Assembly (NCBI GenBank): GCA_019247845.1
Contig: JAFBAL010000028.1
Coordinates: forward strand, 1-64,000
Direction: 5' to 3'
Origin: Alphaproteobacteria bacterium
GTDB taxonomy: Bacteria; Pseudomonadota; Alphaproteobacteria; Micropepsales; Micropepsaceae
DNA length: 64,000 nt
The first letter of the stretch is position 1. Every line of letters begins with the position of its first letter. Shown piece by piece: positions 53,897 through 62,663 of the stretch. The notes under the pieces are model-generated. The model worked only from the letters and a program-made list of their open reading frames with translations. It was not told where the DNA came from and searched no databases. The position numbers and the translations under genes are program-made.

Positions 53897-54978
53897 TTCC
53901 GCGCGCTCGGTTTGAGCTGGACGGCCGGTGGGTGTCCGGTCCCCTTGCCGGAGTGCGAAACCTCGGCTCCCTTTCCGACGCGCGACGCGTCGGGTTTTTG
54001 CCCGGCTTTGTGGGCCGGTGGAACGGGAGGAACAGGCACGACCGGGCCGGTTGCGGCGGGCGTGCCTTTGCCATTCGGATCCGCCTTGTGTCGCGCCAGC
54101 TTATCCTGGAGCACAGGAGCGGATCCGCCCCCCAGGTGGGAGACATGCGCCCACGCCACGATCAGCACGATGAGCAACGTGGCCAGGCTTCCAAGCAATG
54201 CAGAGCCGAGTTTCCCGCCGAACATCAGGCCCAAGGGAAGCGCCTGTTTCATCGCGAGGATCGCGACCGTGGCGTTGTCCTGGGTGGGGTTGTGCTGATC
54301 CAGCACCGCCTGGAGCATCTTGCGCGCCGAGGCCATGGGCCGCCCCGCCGATGCGAAGCGGTCGAGCTGCTTGATGTCGAGGCCGCGATGCAGCCCGTCC
54401 GACGACGCGACGATCCGGTCGCCGGGCCGAAGCCGCAGACCGTCGGCCTTGATCTGGGGAGCGGGCGGTTCGGGCGCCCCGACATAGGCCGTGAGCGCCT
54501 CGAGGTTGACGTCCTGGTCGATGCCCTCCAGCGCCCCACCGGAGCGCATGCGGCTGGTACCGACCGTATCGTCGACGGTCAGCTGCTGCGGCTTGGCGAA
54601 AGAGCGGCACAAATAAACGCGGCTGTCGCCGACGGAGACCCAATACAGGCGCCGGTCGGCGACGATGCAGGCCACGAGCGTCGTGCCCGCGTTGCTGGAG
54701 ACGTCGCGGACGGCGCGCTGCGCCCCTTCCAGCATCCGGCGAAGCGTTTCGGCGGGCGGATCGGACGGATGGCGCCGCTCGAATTCGGCGAGCGCGGCGG
54801 TCACGGCCGCGCGGCTCGCCTCGCCGCCCTTGGCCAGACCGCCCATCCCATCGCACAACACCATGCAGACCCCGCCAAGGCGCTCTTGCGCTTCGGCATC
54901 GAGGCTGCTGAAGCCGAAGGCGTCCTCCTGACTGTCTCGGGCGCCGATGTCTTGAGCGTTTCCGGCTGCGATACGCAT
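53893..54978 (-). CDS. PP2C-type protein phosphatase with TM helix and Pro-rich extracytoplasmic tail
   Basis: This 361-residue phosphatase has an intact PP2C core (1-245): R14-D-S-Q-E-D19, D43-G-M-G46-G, V-G-D-S-R-V-Y near 115, S-S-D-G-L near 195 and Q-D-N-A-T near 240. A hydrophobic helix (about 257-280) and a Pro/Lys/Gly-rich tail of about 80 residues follow, which would lie in the periplasm. That layout resembles mycobacterial PstP and suggests coupling to the envelope. It overlaps the VWA-FHA gene by one base (TGATG) and the membrane FHA gene by four. Confidence 0.9.
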   Translation of the reverse strand: MRIAAGNAQDIGARDSQEDAFGFSSLDAEAQERLGGVCMVLCDGMGGLAKGGEASRAAVTAALAEFERRHPSDPPAETLRRMLEGAQRAVRDVSSNAGTTLVACIVADRRLYWVSVGDSRVYLCRSFAKPQQLTVDDTVGTSRMRSGGALEGIDQDVNLEALTAYVGAPEPPAPQIKADGLRLRPGDRIVASSDGLHRGLDIKQLDRFASAGRPMASARKMLQAVLDQHNPTQDNATVAILAMKQALPLGLMFGGKLGSALLGSLATLLIVLIVAWAHVSHLGGGSAPVLQDKLARHKADPNGKGTPAATGPVVPVPPVPPAHKAGQKPDASRVGKGAEVSHSGKGTGHPPAVQLKPSARK

Positions 54979-56540
54979 CAGTACTCCGGAGCAAGAAGGG
55001 TCATGCGCAGCTCCGTGCGTCCGACGCCTAGGGTTGAGCCTGTTTCCGCGTGCAGGGCTTTCTTGATCGGCACGCCGTTGACGCGCGTCCCGTTCAAGGA
55101 ATCCAGATCGGTGACGAAGATCCGGCCGTTCTGCCTGGAGAGCTTGCAGTGGTACCCGGAAACCTGGGAATCGTCCGAAATGCAGACGTCGTTTCCGGGC
55201 CGCCGGCCGACGGACAATTCGCGATCGAACAAGAGCTCCTTCGACGCGATGTTGGTGTGGCCGATGGCATCGAGACGCAAGCGCCAGCGATCCTTCTGGG
55301 TGCCGGGGATGACGATCAGCAGCGCGCTGACGCGCGTGTTGGGGGCGATCTCCACGCTGCCGCTCGCGGGCTCGGGGCGCTTATCCTGGGCGGGGACCAC
55401 GACGATGTAATAGGTTGCGACGCTCGCGATCACGATCGTGATGCCGCCGAATGCCCAGAGCGACATGGCGCCTCCCAAGAGGTCGAGCAGCTGCTGCCAG
55501 ATGCCCGGTTGCGGAGGATTCGGGGGCGTACCGTTCGGGCCGGAATTCCCGCTCGGAACAATCGCGACGCCCTCTCGGCCGACCTGGGTGATGGTGACGG
55601 ATTGAGAGTCCAGCCTCGTCGTGCCCTGAACCAACCGAAGCCGCACGGCGGTCGTCGATCCGTCGGGCACGCATTTGAGGCATTTGAAGAGCACATCGTA
55701 TGTGTCCGAAACGATCTCGTGCAGCTCCTGGAAGGCGCGGTCGACCGTCGCCAGGTCTTCGGTTCGGCGGTAGGCGCCGCCGGAGACGCGCGCGATACCG
55801 GCCAGCTCCTTCAGGGCATCGTTGACGACGACCTTCTGCCCGACCGCGTCGGTCACGACGGGCCGCTTCCTGGACCACGAGCCGACGGCATAAACGGGCA
55901 CCGGATCGGTGCGCAGCTTGTCGTAGACTTCCTGCAGCACCGCCGATCCGGCCTGATCGTCGACCCCGTCGGTGAGCACCACGATGGCGCGGCGCAGCGG
56001 CAGATACTTGTCCTGCCGGTGCGCCAGATCGATCGCCTGGACGAACCCTTGATAGAGCTTGGTCGTCAGGTCCTTGGCATCGGCCGGCAAAGCCCGCTTG
56101 AGAACGTCGCGGTCGTCCGAATAATCCTGCACGACGCGGACGCCGTCTCCGAAGGTGACGATCGCGCCATAGTCACCCGGCTTCAACGAATCTATCCAGC
56201 TCTCGAGCGCATGGCGGATGAGATCGAAACGTCCGGTAACGGAGGCCGAGATGTCGACGAGGAAGACCACCGCCAGCCGCTGTGCGATCATCGGCTTTCC
56301 GTCGCTCAGCACCCTGTTGCCGACGGACGCATTCCATTCGTTCGCCTGCTGGGTGACCGCCTGGCCGTTCGAGTTCTCGGAGACGAAATAGAGATGCAGG
56401 TCCGGCAGGCGCGCCACGACCTCGGTCAGCCTCAAGGACCGGTCGGCCGACTGCGCAAGGTCGGCGGATTGCGCCAAGGCCGGCATCGCCCAGCCGAAGG
56501 CCGCGATCGCTAAAGCGCAGAGAAATTTGATGTGTCTCAT
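54978..56540 (-). CDS. Exported VWA-domain protein with TM helix and cytoplasmic FHA domain
   Basis: This 520-residue protein has a signal peptide (cut near residue 23) and a VWA domain (about 87-280) with MIDAS D96-I-S98-A-S100 and a second Asp at D191 (L-T-D-G). A Cys-containing K-C-L-K-C stretch, a Pro-rich linker, one TM helix (about 361-383) and an FHA domain (about 430-515) follow, with G445-R446, S461-x-x-H464 and N483-G484. The topology puts the metal-dependent adhesion domain in the periplasm and the phosphothreonine reader in the cytoplasm, an unusual trans-envelope arrangement. It overlaps the lipoprotein gene upstream and the PP2C gene downstream. Confidence 0.88.
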   Translation of the reverse strand: MRHIKFLCALAIAAFGWAMPALAQSADLAQSADRSLRLTEVVARLPDLHLYFVSENSNGQAVTQQANEWNASVGNRVLSDGKPMIAQRLAVVFLVDISASVTGRFDLIRHALESWIDSLKPGDYGAIVTFGDGVRVVQDYSDDRDVLKRALPADAKDLTTKLYQGFVQAIDLAHRQDKYLPLRRAIVVLTDGVDDQAGSAVLQEVYDKLRTDPVPVYAVGSWSRKRPVVTDAVGQKVVVNDALKELAGIARVSGGAYRRTEDLATVDRAFQELHEIVSDTYDVLFKCLKCVPDGSTTAVRLRLVQGTTRLDSQSVTITQVGREGVAIVPSGNSGPNGTPPNPPQPGIWQQLLDLLGGAMSLWAFGGITIVIASVATYYIVVVPAQDKRPEPASGSVEIAPNTRVSALLIVIPGTQKDRWRLRLDAIGHTNIASKELLFDRELSVGRRPGNDVCISDDSQVSGYHCKLSRQNGRIFVTDLDSLNGTRVNGVPIKKALHAETGSTLGVGRTELRMTLLAPEY

Positions 56541-57064
56541 CGTTTCGCCAAGGCCTTTATCTGATCTCCGAGAACCTCGATCGCCTGCTGTAGGCTGAGA
56601 TATTCCTCACGGGTCTTCTCGTAATTGTCTTCCATGCCGCCGGAGTTGATCCGCCGCCGCAGCTGGGCGAGCCGGGCCGTTGCGGCATCGAGATTTCCGA
56701 TCAGGCGCTTGTCGTTGGCGTTGAGGGACGAGCTTTTCAGGCGCAGATCGTGCGCCTTGCTCCTCAGCGCGGCGGCGTTGCGGTCGAGCGCCGCGATCTC
56801 GTCCCTGAGCGCGTCGACGTTTCGCTGCCGGTCCGCCAGCGCCGCGTTGGTGCGGTCGGTCTCGGCTTTAGCCGCCGCTTCCTGCTCGCGCATGCGGGCC
56901 AGCTCGGCGCTCTGCTCGTCGACGCGCCGCTGATAGCCTCCCGACGCCAGCCCCTGGACGCCTGAGATGAACCCGCCCTTCGACGGGTCCGCCGATGTCG
57001 CGCAACCGGCAAGCCCGACGGCCGCGCCGATCGACGCCACGCGAATCCACGATGCTCTGATCAT
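56537..57064 (-). CDS. Coiled-coil lipoprotein in phospho-signalling operon
   Basis: This 175-residue protein has a lipoprotein signal ending in G-L-A-G-C21 and a Gly/Ser segment followed by a long Ala/Arg/Glu-rich coiled coil (about 45-170). No family is recognised. I chose the ATG at 57064 because it alone produces the lipobox. It overlaps the VWA-FHA start (ATGA) and lies 32 bases after the glycine-zipper lipoprotein gene. As an extracytoplasmic, membrane-tethered protein it is a candidate partner of the periplasmic VWA domain; this rests on gene order. Confidence 0.78.
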   Translation of the reverse strand: MIRASWIRVASIGAAVGLAGCATSADPSKGGFISGVQGLASGGYQRRVDEQSAELARMREQEAAAKAETDRTNAALADRQRNVDALRDEIAALDRNAAALRSKAHDLRLKSSSLNANDKRLIGNLDAATARLAQLRRRINSGGMEDNYEKTREEYLSLQQAIEVLGDQIKALAKR

Positions 57065-57096
57065 GCCAATGCCCCCGGCTATATGAGTTCCACCCG

Positions 57097-57810
57097 TCAG
57101 CTCGTGCCGCGCGCCTGTTCGACCTGCGCTTCCATCCTGGAGATCGAGGCTATCTGGGTCGCCATGCTCGCGGCGGCCATGCGCATCTGCGGGATGTCCG
57201 CCCGCCACTTCTTGAGCTGCTCGAGCTTCTGCGGATCGCTCGTGCCGATTTCCTTGTCGGTCACCTCGATGAATTGTTCCTGGTTCGCGGTCTTCGTCTC
57301 GAGCTCCTTCCGGCCCGCTTCGAGCTTCCGCCGCTCGTCCGACAGGCTCGCCAGGATCGCGGCCGCCTTCGAACGGGCGGCCGAATGCTCGAGCTTGGCG
57401 CCGCGCAATTCCGCGAGCTGGGCATTGGCGAGCTTCAAGGCCGCGACGCTCGCCGCGGTTTGCGCCCTCGCCGTGTTCGTAGCCTGCTCCGCGATCTCGC
57501 GCTCGCCGGCGATCCGCTGTTCGATCGTGGCGTACTTGGCCTTCTGGTGAGCGACGTAGTTTCCCGCGATCCCGCCGATGATGCCGCCGATGGCCGCGCC
57601 GATCAGCGCGGACTTCGCGCGGTCCCCGCCGCCGAAGAGAGCGCCGGCCCCGGCGCCGATCAGGGCCCCGAGCCCCGCGCCTTCGGCGGTAGTCCGGCCC
57701 GAGTCTTCCTTCTGCGCGTCTTCGCCGTTCCCCTGGCCCGTCGCGCAGCCCGAGACGATCTGGCTTGCGACGAGGACGACGACAATGCCTTTGCGGATAT
57801 TCTTCATCAT
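57097..57810 (-). CDS. Glycine-zipper, coiled-coil lipoprotein in phospho-signalling operon
   Basis: This 237-residue protein has a lipoprotein signal ending in V-S-G-C22. A glycine zipper (about 40-85; repeated G-A-G-A-G-A-L and G-G-I-I-G-G-I-A-G) would insert in or cross a membrane, and a coiled coil fills the rest. Glycine-zipper lipoproteins often sit in the outer membrane. It starts in an ATGA overlap with the first kinase gene. Together with the next lipoprotein it gives the cassette an envelope component that could link cell-surface state to the kinase; this is inference. Confidence 0.8.
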   Translation of the reverse strand: MMKNIRKGIVVVLVASQIVSGCATGQGNGEDAQKEDSGRTTAEGAGLGALIGAGAGALFGGGDRAKSALIGAAIGGIIGGIAGNYVAHQKAKYATIEQRIAGEREIAEQATNTARAQTAASVAALKLANAQLAELRGAKLEHSAARSKAAAILASLSDERRKLEAGRKELETKTANQEQFIEVTDKEIGTSDPQKLEQLKKWRADIPQMRMAAASMATQIASISRMEAQVEQARGTS

Positions 57811-59468
57811 TCCACCTCACCATTGAGTTTGTCGATATCGTTGTTGACCAGCTCGGCACTGAGATGGCCCTGCACGTACGAAAACGCGTGCCTTCGGATC
57901 ACGTCGACCGCCGAGCCGAGCGTGGAGGTCTGCTCCAGCTCCGCGGCGTCGTTGAACTGGCTGGGCTTCACGCGCGCCAGCGTCTGAATCTCGTCGATAT
58001 AATTCGCCATATTGCGGTCTTCGTCGCCCTTCAAGGACGCCTGGACGTTCTCGAGGGCCAGGATCGACTCGAGAATTTTTTCGTCCTTCTCCGGTATCTT
58101 CCGGAGCGCATCGAGGCTTATCTGGTTCTTCTTGGCCTTGAAGGCCTCGCCCTGCATCGCCGCCAGATACTGCAGCGCGTGCCTGATCGTGCTGCGCGTC
58201 TGATCGATCGGGTTGACGCCGGTGACGACGAAATCGGGCGGCCGGGGCGTGACGTCCCCACCCTGCGCAATGCCGCTGCCGGTCCCGGATTGCCCGCCCG
58301 GAGGCGTTTGCGCCGTATACGGATGAAACGGTCGATAGTACAGCAAGCCCAAGACGACGGTCAGGACCGCCGCGGCGGTGCCGACGAGCACGCCGCGGGG
58401 CATGTTGCCGGGCCAAGGGAGCGGTGCCCCGGCCGCAATCGGCTTGCCGCCGAACACCGCCGGTCCGGACCGCGGATTCGGCGAGGAAGCCGCGTCCGCC
58501 GCGACGTCCTTTCCTTCCAGCGCGAGCCGGGCATCGACCAGAAAGGCCGCGATGTCGGGATATCGCTTGTCGTATTCCAGCGCCATGCCCTTGACGATGA
58601 CCTGCTCGAGGCCCGCGGATATGGAGATTCCGAGCGCCGACGGAAGATCCAGCGGCGTGCCGCCGATCCTGTCGGGAGAATTGACCGGCACCGTGCCCGC
58701 GATGAGACGGTAGAGCGTGGCGCAGAGCGCGTAGATGTCGGTGGCAGGGCCTTGGAAAGCCTTGGACTGATATTGCTCGAACGGCGCGTATCCCGGCTTG
58801 AGGATGACCGACAGGTTGGTGCTTCTCAGACCGATCGCGACCCGCGCCGCGCCGAAGTCGAGCAGCTTGATGTTGCCGTCGTTCGTCAGAAAGATGTTGT
58901 CGGGACTGATGTCGCGGTGGATGAGCCCCACGGCGTGGCACGCCTTCAAGGCATCCGCCACGGGGAGGATGATGTTCAGTGCGGTGACGGGATCAATTCG
59001 GCCCACGGACGCGGCGTAGGACAGCAGGGTTTGCCCGTCGAGGAACTCCATGACGAGGTAGCCGGTGTTGTTTTCCGAGAAGAACTCGAGCACGTGGATG
59101 ATGGTCTGGTGCCCTCGGAACTGGACGAGGTTGCGCGCCTCCTGCAGGAACTGGCTGAGGCCGGCGTTGTAGGCATCGGCCTGGTCCCGCAGCGGAGAGA
59201 TGTCCGCCGCGCCGGCGACGCGGCTGGCCAGGTGCGCCGGAAAATATTCTTTGATCGCCACGCGGGTATTGAGATTCAGGTCGAGCGCCAGATAGGTCGC
59301 GCCGAAGCCTCCGCGGCCCAGCAATCCGCCGAGCTGGAATTTGCCTGAAAGTATCGTACCGATCGGGAGCGTGTCGCCCGATCCGTTCGCGGCCGCGCTT
59401 GCGCAGTTCCCACAAGCTTCACCATTGCCAAGCTCGTAGAGACAAGTCGGGCAGAAAATGCTCGGCAC
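57807..59468 (-). CDS. Ser/Thr protein kinase with N-terminal zinc ribbon and single TM helix, GTG start
   Basis: This 553-residue protein is the first gene of the nine-gene operon. Its CxxC...CxxC ribbon (C6, C9, C19, C22) is followed by a Hanks-type kinase (about 42-315) with G51-R-G-G-F-G, K73, E110, H184-R-D186-I-S-P-D-N and D204-F-G, so it is an RD kinase with all core residues. A linker leads to one TM helix (about 358-378) and a C-terminal extracytoplasmic domain of about 175 residues, mostly helical, possibly a sensor. The GTG start lacks a close ribosome-binding site, so its level may be low. The promoter presumably lies in the A+T-rich gap to its right. Confidence 0.88.
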   Translation of the reverse strand: MPSIFCPTCLYELGNGEACGNCASAAANGSGDTLPIGTILSGKFQLGGLLGRGGFGATYLALDLNLNTRVAIKEYFPAHLASRVAGAADISPLRDQADAYNAGLSQFLQEARNLVQFRGHQTIIHVLEFFSENNTGYLVMEFLDGQTLLSYAASVGRIDPVTALNIILPVADALKACHAVGLIHRDISPDNIFLTNDGNIKLLDFGAARVAIGLRSTNLSVILKPGYAPFEQYQSKAFQGPATDIYALCATLYRLIAGTVPVNSPDRIGGTPLDLPSALGISISAGLEQVIVKGMALEYDKRYPDIAAFLVDARLALEGKDVAADAASSPNPRSGPAVFGGKPIAAGAPLPWPGNMPRGVLVGTAAAVLTVVLGLLYYRPFHPYTAQTPPGGQSGTGSGIAQGGDVTPRPPDFVVTGVNPIDQTRSTIRHALQYLAAMQGEAFKAKKNQISLDALRKIPEKDEKILESILALENVQASLKGDEDRNMANYIDEIQTLARVKPSQFNDAAELEQTSTLGSAVDVIRRHAFSYVQGHLSAELVNNDIDKLNGEVE

Positions 59469-59592
59469 TTTGAAAAACCAGCCCCCCTGGAATTTCGGGG
59501 ATGTTAATTATTCTCCTTCTCTCGTCAACCCATAAATGTATTGCGCATGCATTCTATTTTTACTAGATATGTGGGACGGGCTTGGTACGCGT
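59469..59592. promoter_or_regulatory. A+T-rich promoter region of the phospho-signalling operon
   Basis: This 124-base gap separates the kinase start from the stop of the next gene, both on the minus strand. It is clearly A+T-rich against its surroundings (GTTAATTATTC and CTATTTTTACTAGATATG), a likely promoter for the nine-gene cassette. It lacks the GTTCC/GGAAC elements of the exopolysaccharide island. Confidence 0.5.
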
Positions 59593-62500
59593 CTATCGCC
59601 GAGCGGTCCTGTCGGCGACGGCCAGCAGGAATTCGCGCTGCGCCTTCTGAAGCGACACGAGCGTACGAGCCTGTGCGAGCGCCTCGGCGCGGGCCGGCGC
59701 GTCTCCGCCGAGCTTCGCCGCGGCGCTGCGATAGGCGCCGGAAAGCGAAGCCGTGAGCTTGACGAAGTCCTGCAGTGGAATCCTGCGCCTGGCCAGTCCG
59801 GTCAGGAATTCGTCGGAGCGCTTCACGATCTCGTTCGCGCCCTCGATCTCCCGCAGCCGAACGAAAAGCTCCTTCTGCCAGCGCAGGTCCTGCGCGATGT
59901 CGGCGATGTCGCCCTCCTGCTTCTGGCGCATCGTCGCCAGGACATCGATCTTGTTGAGCAGCGTCAGGTGCAGCGCCTGCGCCGCGGCGGGGTTTCCCAG
60001 CGCCTTGACCAGCGCGTCGAAGGCAGGCCCCGCCGACACCGGATCGCCGATGCGCGCCTTCTGCACGAAGCGCGACAGCACACCCTCCACCGCGTCCGCA
60101 TTCTTCTGAAGGAACGCGGCATAGGCCTTCGGCGCGACATCCCTGTCCTTGAGCAGCATCTGAGCGAGCTTGACCTGATCGCGCGCGCCGTCGATGCCGA
60201 ACGCATCCAGCCGCGCGAAGACCGCGGCATGCTGCAGCAACGTCTCGCGGATCGCCAGCGGCAAGGCCATGGGCTGCGGCGCGAAGGCGTAGCCGTTGAC
60301 GGCGCGGTTGTCGACCAGCTCCAGGATCTCGAGCTTTGCCGGCGCATCGCCGGGCTTGAAGCGGAACTCGACCCAGCGGTTCTCCCCCGGCCGCATGCCC
60401 GTCAGCGTCATCACCCCGCCCGGCCTCGCCATGGCCTGCCTGCGGTCGTCGCCGGCGACGGTCGCGACGACCAAGTTCTTCGCCGCGTCGTCCGACCGGC
60501 GGCTTCCGGTCGTCACCGCGATCGGCATGTCGCGCGTGACGGTTGCCGCGTTGTGCACGACGGCATACATCGACATGCCCATGTCGCCGGCCGCCATGCC
60601 GCCATAGCCGAAGACCTGCATGTTGCGCTGGGCCTTGTTGTTGTCGCCCATCACGGCGAGGTCGGTGGTCGGCCAGCCCGGGGCATGAAGATACAGACTG
60701 GGCTGCACGATCGGATCGACTCCGGCGACCGAAATCTCCGACGCCAGGCAGACGTGGTTGGAGGCGCCGGACGGAAGCTGCCACAGCACGCCATCGCCGG
60801 CCGCGGGCGCCTTCACCGCGTCGCCGGCATTGAAATGGACGCTGGTGGCCGATCCTGCGTCCAGGAAATTCACGCCCACCCCGCCGTCGGAATAGTAGAA
60901 CTGCAGCGCCACGTCCTCTGCCACGCCCGTCGCCTCGCGGCCGATGCGCGCGAAGGCATAGTTCGGACCCGTCATCGTGGGTTGGGGATCGTGCGATTGC
61001 GGACGGTCGCTGCCGTCGAAGGAAAGCGGGTCGTTGCTGCGTTCGTTCCATACGTCGCTGGTGCTGAAGAAATCGCCGTGGCTCGACGGCTCCTGGCCCC
61101 GGTCGTGCGACGACGCGCTGTCGGTCCAGTCGCGGACGTAGAAGTCCTGGTTGGCGGCGAGCTCGGTGGTCTTGAAGAAGAACGGATCGATCGAGGACGG
61201 CACGATCGTCATGTTGTCGGTCTGAAGGAAATTCGGCATGGGCGAGCCGTCCGGGGTCTTGTTGCGCAGGAAGGTCACGCTCTGCGGAAAGGTCGCATAG
61301 GTCAGGTCGTTCCAGGCGGAGAAGACGCCATAGAAGTTCTTGCCCACCGCCTGCATGCCCAGATAGTCGCCGATGATGCGGCCGCCGGATGGCCGGTGCG
61401 CGCCCTCGCCGGGAAAGTCCGACAAGGTCGCGTCGTCGAAGCTCATGCCGTCGTCATAGGAGCGGCGCAGATGCGTCTCCCAGTGATGGCTGCCCACCGC
61501 GCCCGTCAGCGCCTGATAGAGATAGGCGATGTCGCCGCGGCTGTTGATCGCGACCGCGGCATTGTGCGCCAAGGATGCCGTGAGGACCGGGTTCCAGGTC
61601 TGGCCGTAATCGAGCGAGCGCACCAGGTGCAGCGTGTTGTCGCCGGGATTGGCGTCGGAATAGGAGACATAGACGTGCGCGGAGTTGTTGGGGTCGACGG
61701 CGACGAACAGATCGCCGGTCAGCCATTCGTTGCCGAGCGTGGCGCTGCTGCCGCCGGAATCGGACACGCTGGTGCCGGCGACGACGCGCTGCCCCGCCGG
61801 ATGCGGCGCAGCGGAATCGGTGAGCGCCGTGAACGGCGTCGCGCCGTTGCCCCAATTGTCGTCGCGGACGACGACCACGTCGGCGGTGAAGTGGCCGCCG
61901 GAGCTGGCCGACTGCCAGCGGTAATAGGCGCCGTAGACGTGCCCATCGGCCGCGGCCGCCGTCCGGTTCTGATAGATGTCGTAATAGGGAGAGGTGGGAT
62001 CGACCTCGTATTCGGTGAAGGACGGCATGGCCGTGGCGGCGTCGAGCGCGACGTCGATCGACGCCCCCTTCGGATCGAAGTTGAAATTGCGGTTGCCGAT
62101 CCAGACGCGGTTCTTGCCCGCGTCGTACCAGCCGTTCACGGTCCGCGCCGAGGCGTAGGGCTGGTCGATCGGATGCATCGTCGCGCCGGTCACCACCGTC
62201 ATGGGCGTCGTCAATGTCATGTCGTTGGTCGTCAGCACGTTCAGGGTATAGGACACCGCATTGGCCTGCAGGATGCCGGCATAGAGCCAGTTGCCCGAGG
62301 TGTCGAAATGCATCGTCATGTCGGCGGTATTGGAGATGCCGCTGGCGCTGGGGATGATGTCGTTGGGCGACCAGGTCGTGCCGCCGTCGGTCGACACCAT
62401 CAGCGGCCCGTTCGCCGAACCCATCGGCGTCGGCATGAAGGCGTCGATCGCGATGATCTCGGGGTTGGCCGGGTTGACGGCGATGAATGGCTCGGAATCG

Positions 62501-62634
62501 CGGTTGGTCTCGCTGTTGAGCGTCGGCGGAATGATGTCGACGACGTGGACCGGATTGGCCGCGGCGCGGGAACAGGCCGCGAGCGCCGCACACAACACCA
62601 CGTTGCGGACGGAACGATGCGATATCGGTTTCAT
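59593..62634 (-). CDS. Large beta-propeller (BNR/sialidase-like) lipoprotein
   Basis: This 1,013-residue protein has a lipoprotein signal ending in L-A-A-C21. The N-terminal region (about 30-420) has scattered Asp-box motifs (S-T-D-G-G-T-T-W, S-L-D-Y-G-Q-T-W, S-Y-D-D-G-M-S-F) and the S-E-P-F-I-A-V-N-P-x-N-P repeat common in BNR/exo-alpha-sialidase-like propellers. A middle beta-rich region and a helical C-terminal quarter (about 790-1013) follow. I see no convincing sialidase F-R-I-P or catalytic set, so enzyme activity is not assigned. I chose the ATG at 62634 because it gives the lipobox. It ends 124 bases upstream of the kinase operon and is preceded, 29 bases away, by another exported-protein gene. 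Confidence 0.8.
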   Translation of the reverse strand: MKPISHRSVRNVVLCAALAACSRAAANPVHVVDIIPPTLNSETNRDSEPFIAVNPANPEIIAIDAFMPTPMGSANGPLMVSTDGGTTWSPNDIIPSASGISNTADMTMHFDTSGNWLYAGILQANAVSYTLNVLTTNDMTLTTPMTVVTGATMHPIDQPYASARTVNGWYDAGKNRVWIGNRNFNFDPKGASIDVALDAATAMPSFTEYEVDPTSPYYDIYQNRTAAAADGHVYGAYYRWQSASSGGHFTADVVVVRDDNWGNGATPFTALTDSAAPHPAGQRVVAGTSVSDSGGSSATLGNEWLTGDLFVAVDPNNSAHVYVSYSDANPGDNTLHLVRSLDYGQTWNPVLTASLAHNAAVAINSRGDIAYLYQALTGAVGSHHWETHLRRSYDDGMSFDDATLSDFPGEGAHRPSGGRIIGDYLGMQAVGKNFYGVFSAWNDLTYATFPQSVTFLRNKTPDGSPMPNFLQTDNMTIVPSSIDPFFFKTTELAANQDFYVRDWTDSASSHDRGQEPSSHGDFFSTSDVWNERSNDPLSFDGSDRPQSHDPQPTMTGPNYAFARIGREATGVAEDVALQFYYSDGGVGVNFLDAGSATSVHFNAGDAVKAPAAGDGVLWQLPSGASNHVCLASEISVAGVDPIVQPSLYLHAPGWPTTDLAVMGDNNKAQRNMQVFGYGGMAAGDMGMSMYAVVHNAATVTRDMPIAVTTGSRRSDDAAKNLVVATVAGDDRRQAMARPGGVMTLTGMRPGENRWVEFRFKPGDAPAKLEILELVDNRAVNGYAFAPQPMALPLAIRETLLQHAAVFARLDAFGIDGARDQVKLAQMLLKDRDVAPKAYAAFLQKNADAVEGVLSRFVQKARIGDPVSAGPAFDALVKALGNPAAAQALHLTLLNKIDVLATMRQKQEGDIADIAQDLRWQKELFVRLREIEGANEIVKRSDEFLTGLARRRIPLQDFVKLTASLSGAYRSAAAKLGGDAPARAEALAQARTLVSLQKAQREFLLAVADRTARR

Positions 62635-62663
62635 GATGCCAGCGCTCCCCGGCGCGTCGAAAT

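Noticed and set aside
50542-59468. Type VI secretion regulatory module
   Set aside because: Kinase, PP2C and FHA genes fit, but no tssB/C, hcp, vgrG, tssM or tagF is present in the window.
50542-59468. Tellurite/TerY-P stress triad
   Set aside because: The VWA protein is exported and fused to FHA, unlike cytoplasmic TerY, and no TerD/TerC-like genes are present.
59593-62634. Exo-alpha-sialidase
   Set aside because: Asp-box motifs alone are not enough; no F-R-I-P segment or catalytic Arg triad is evident.
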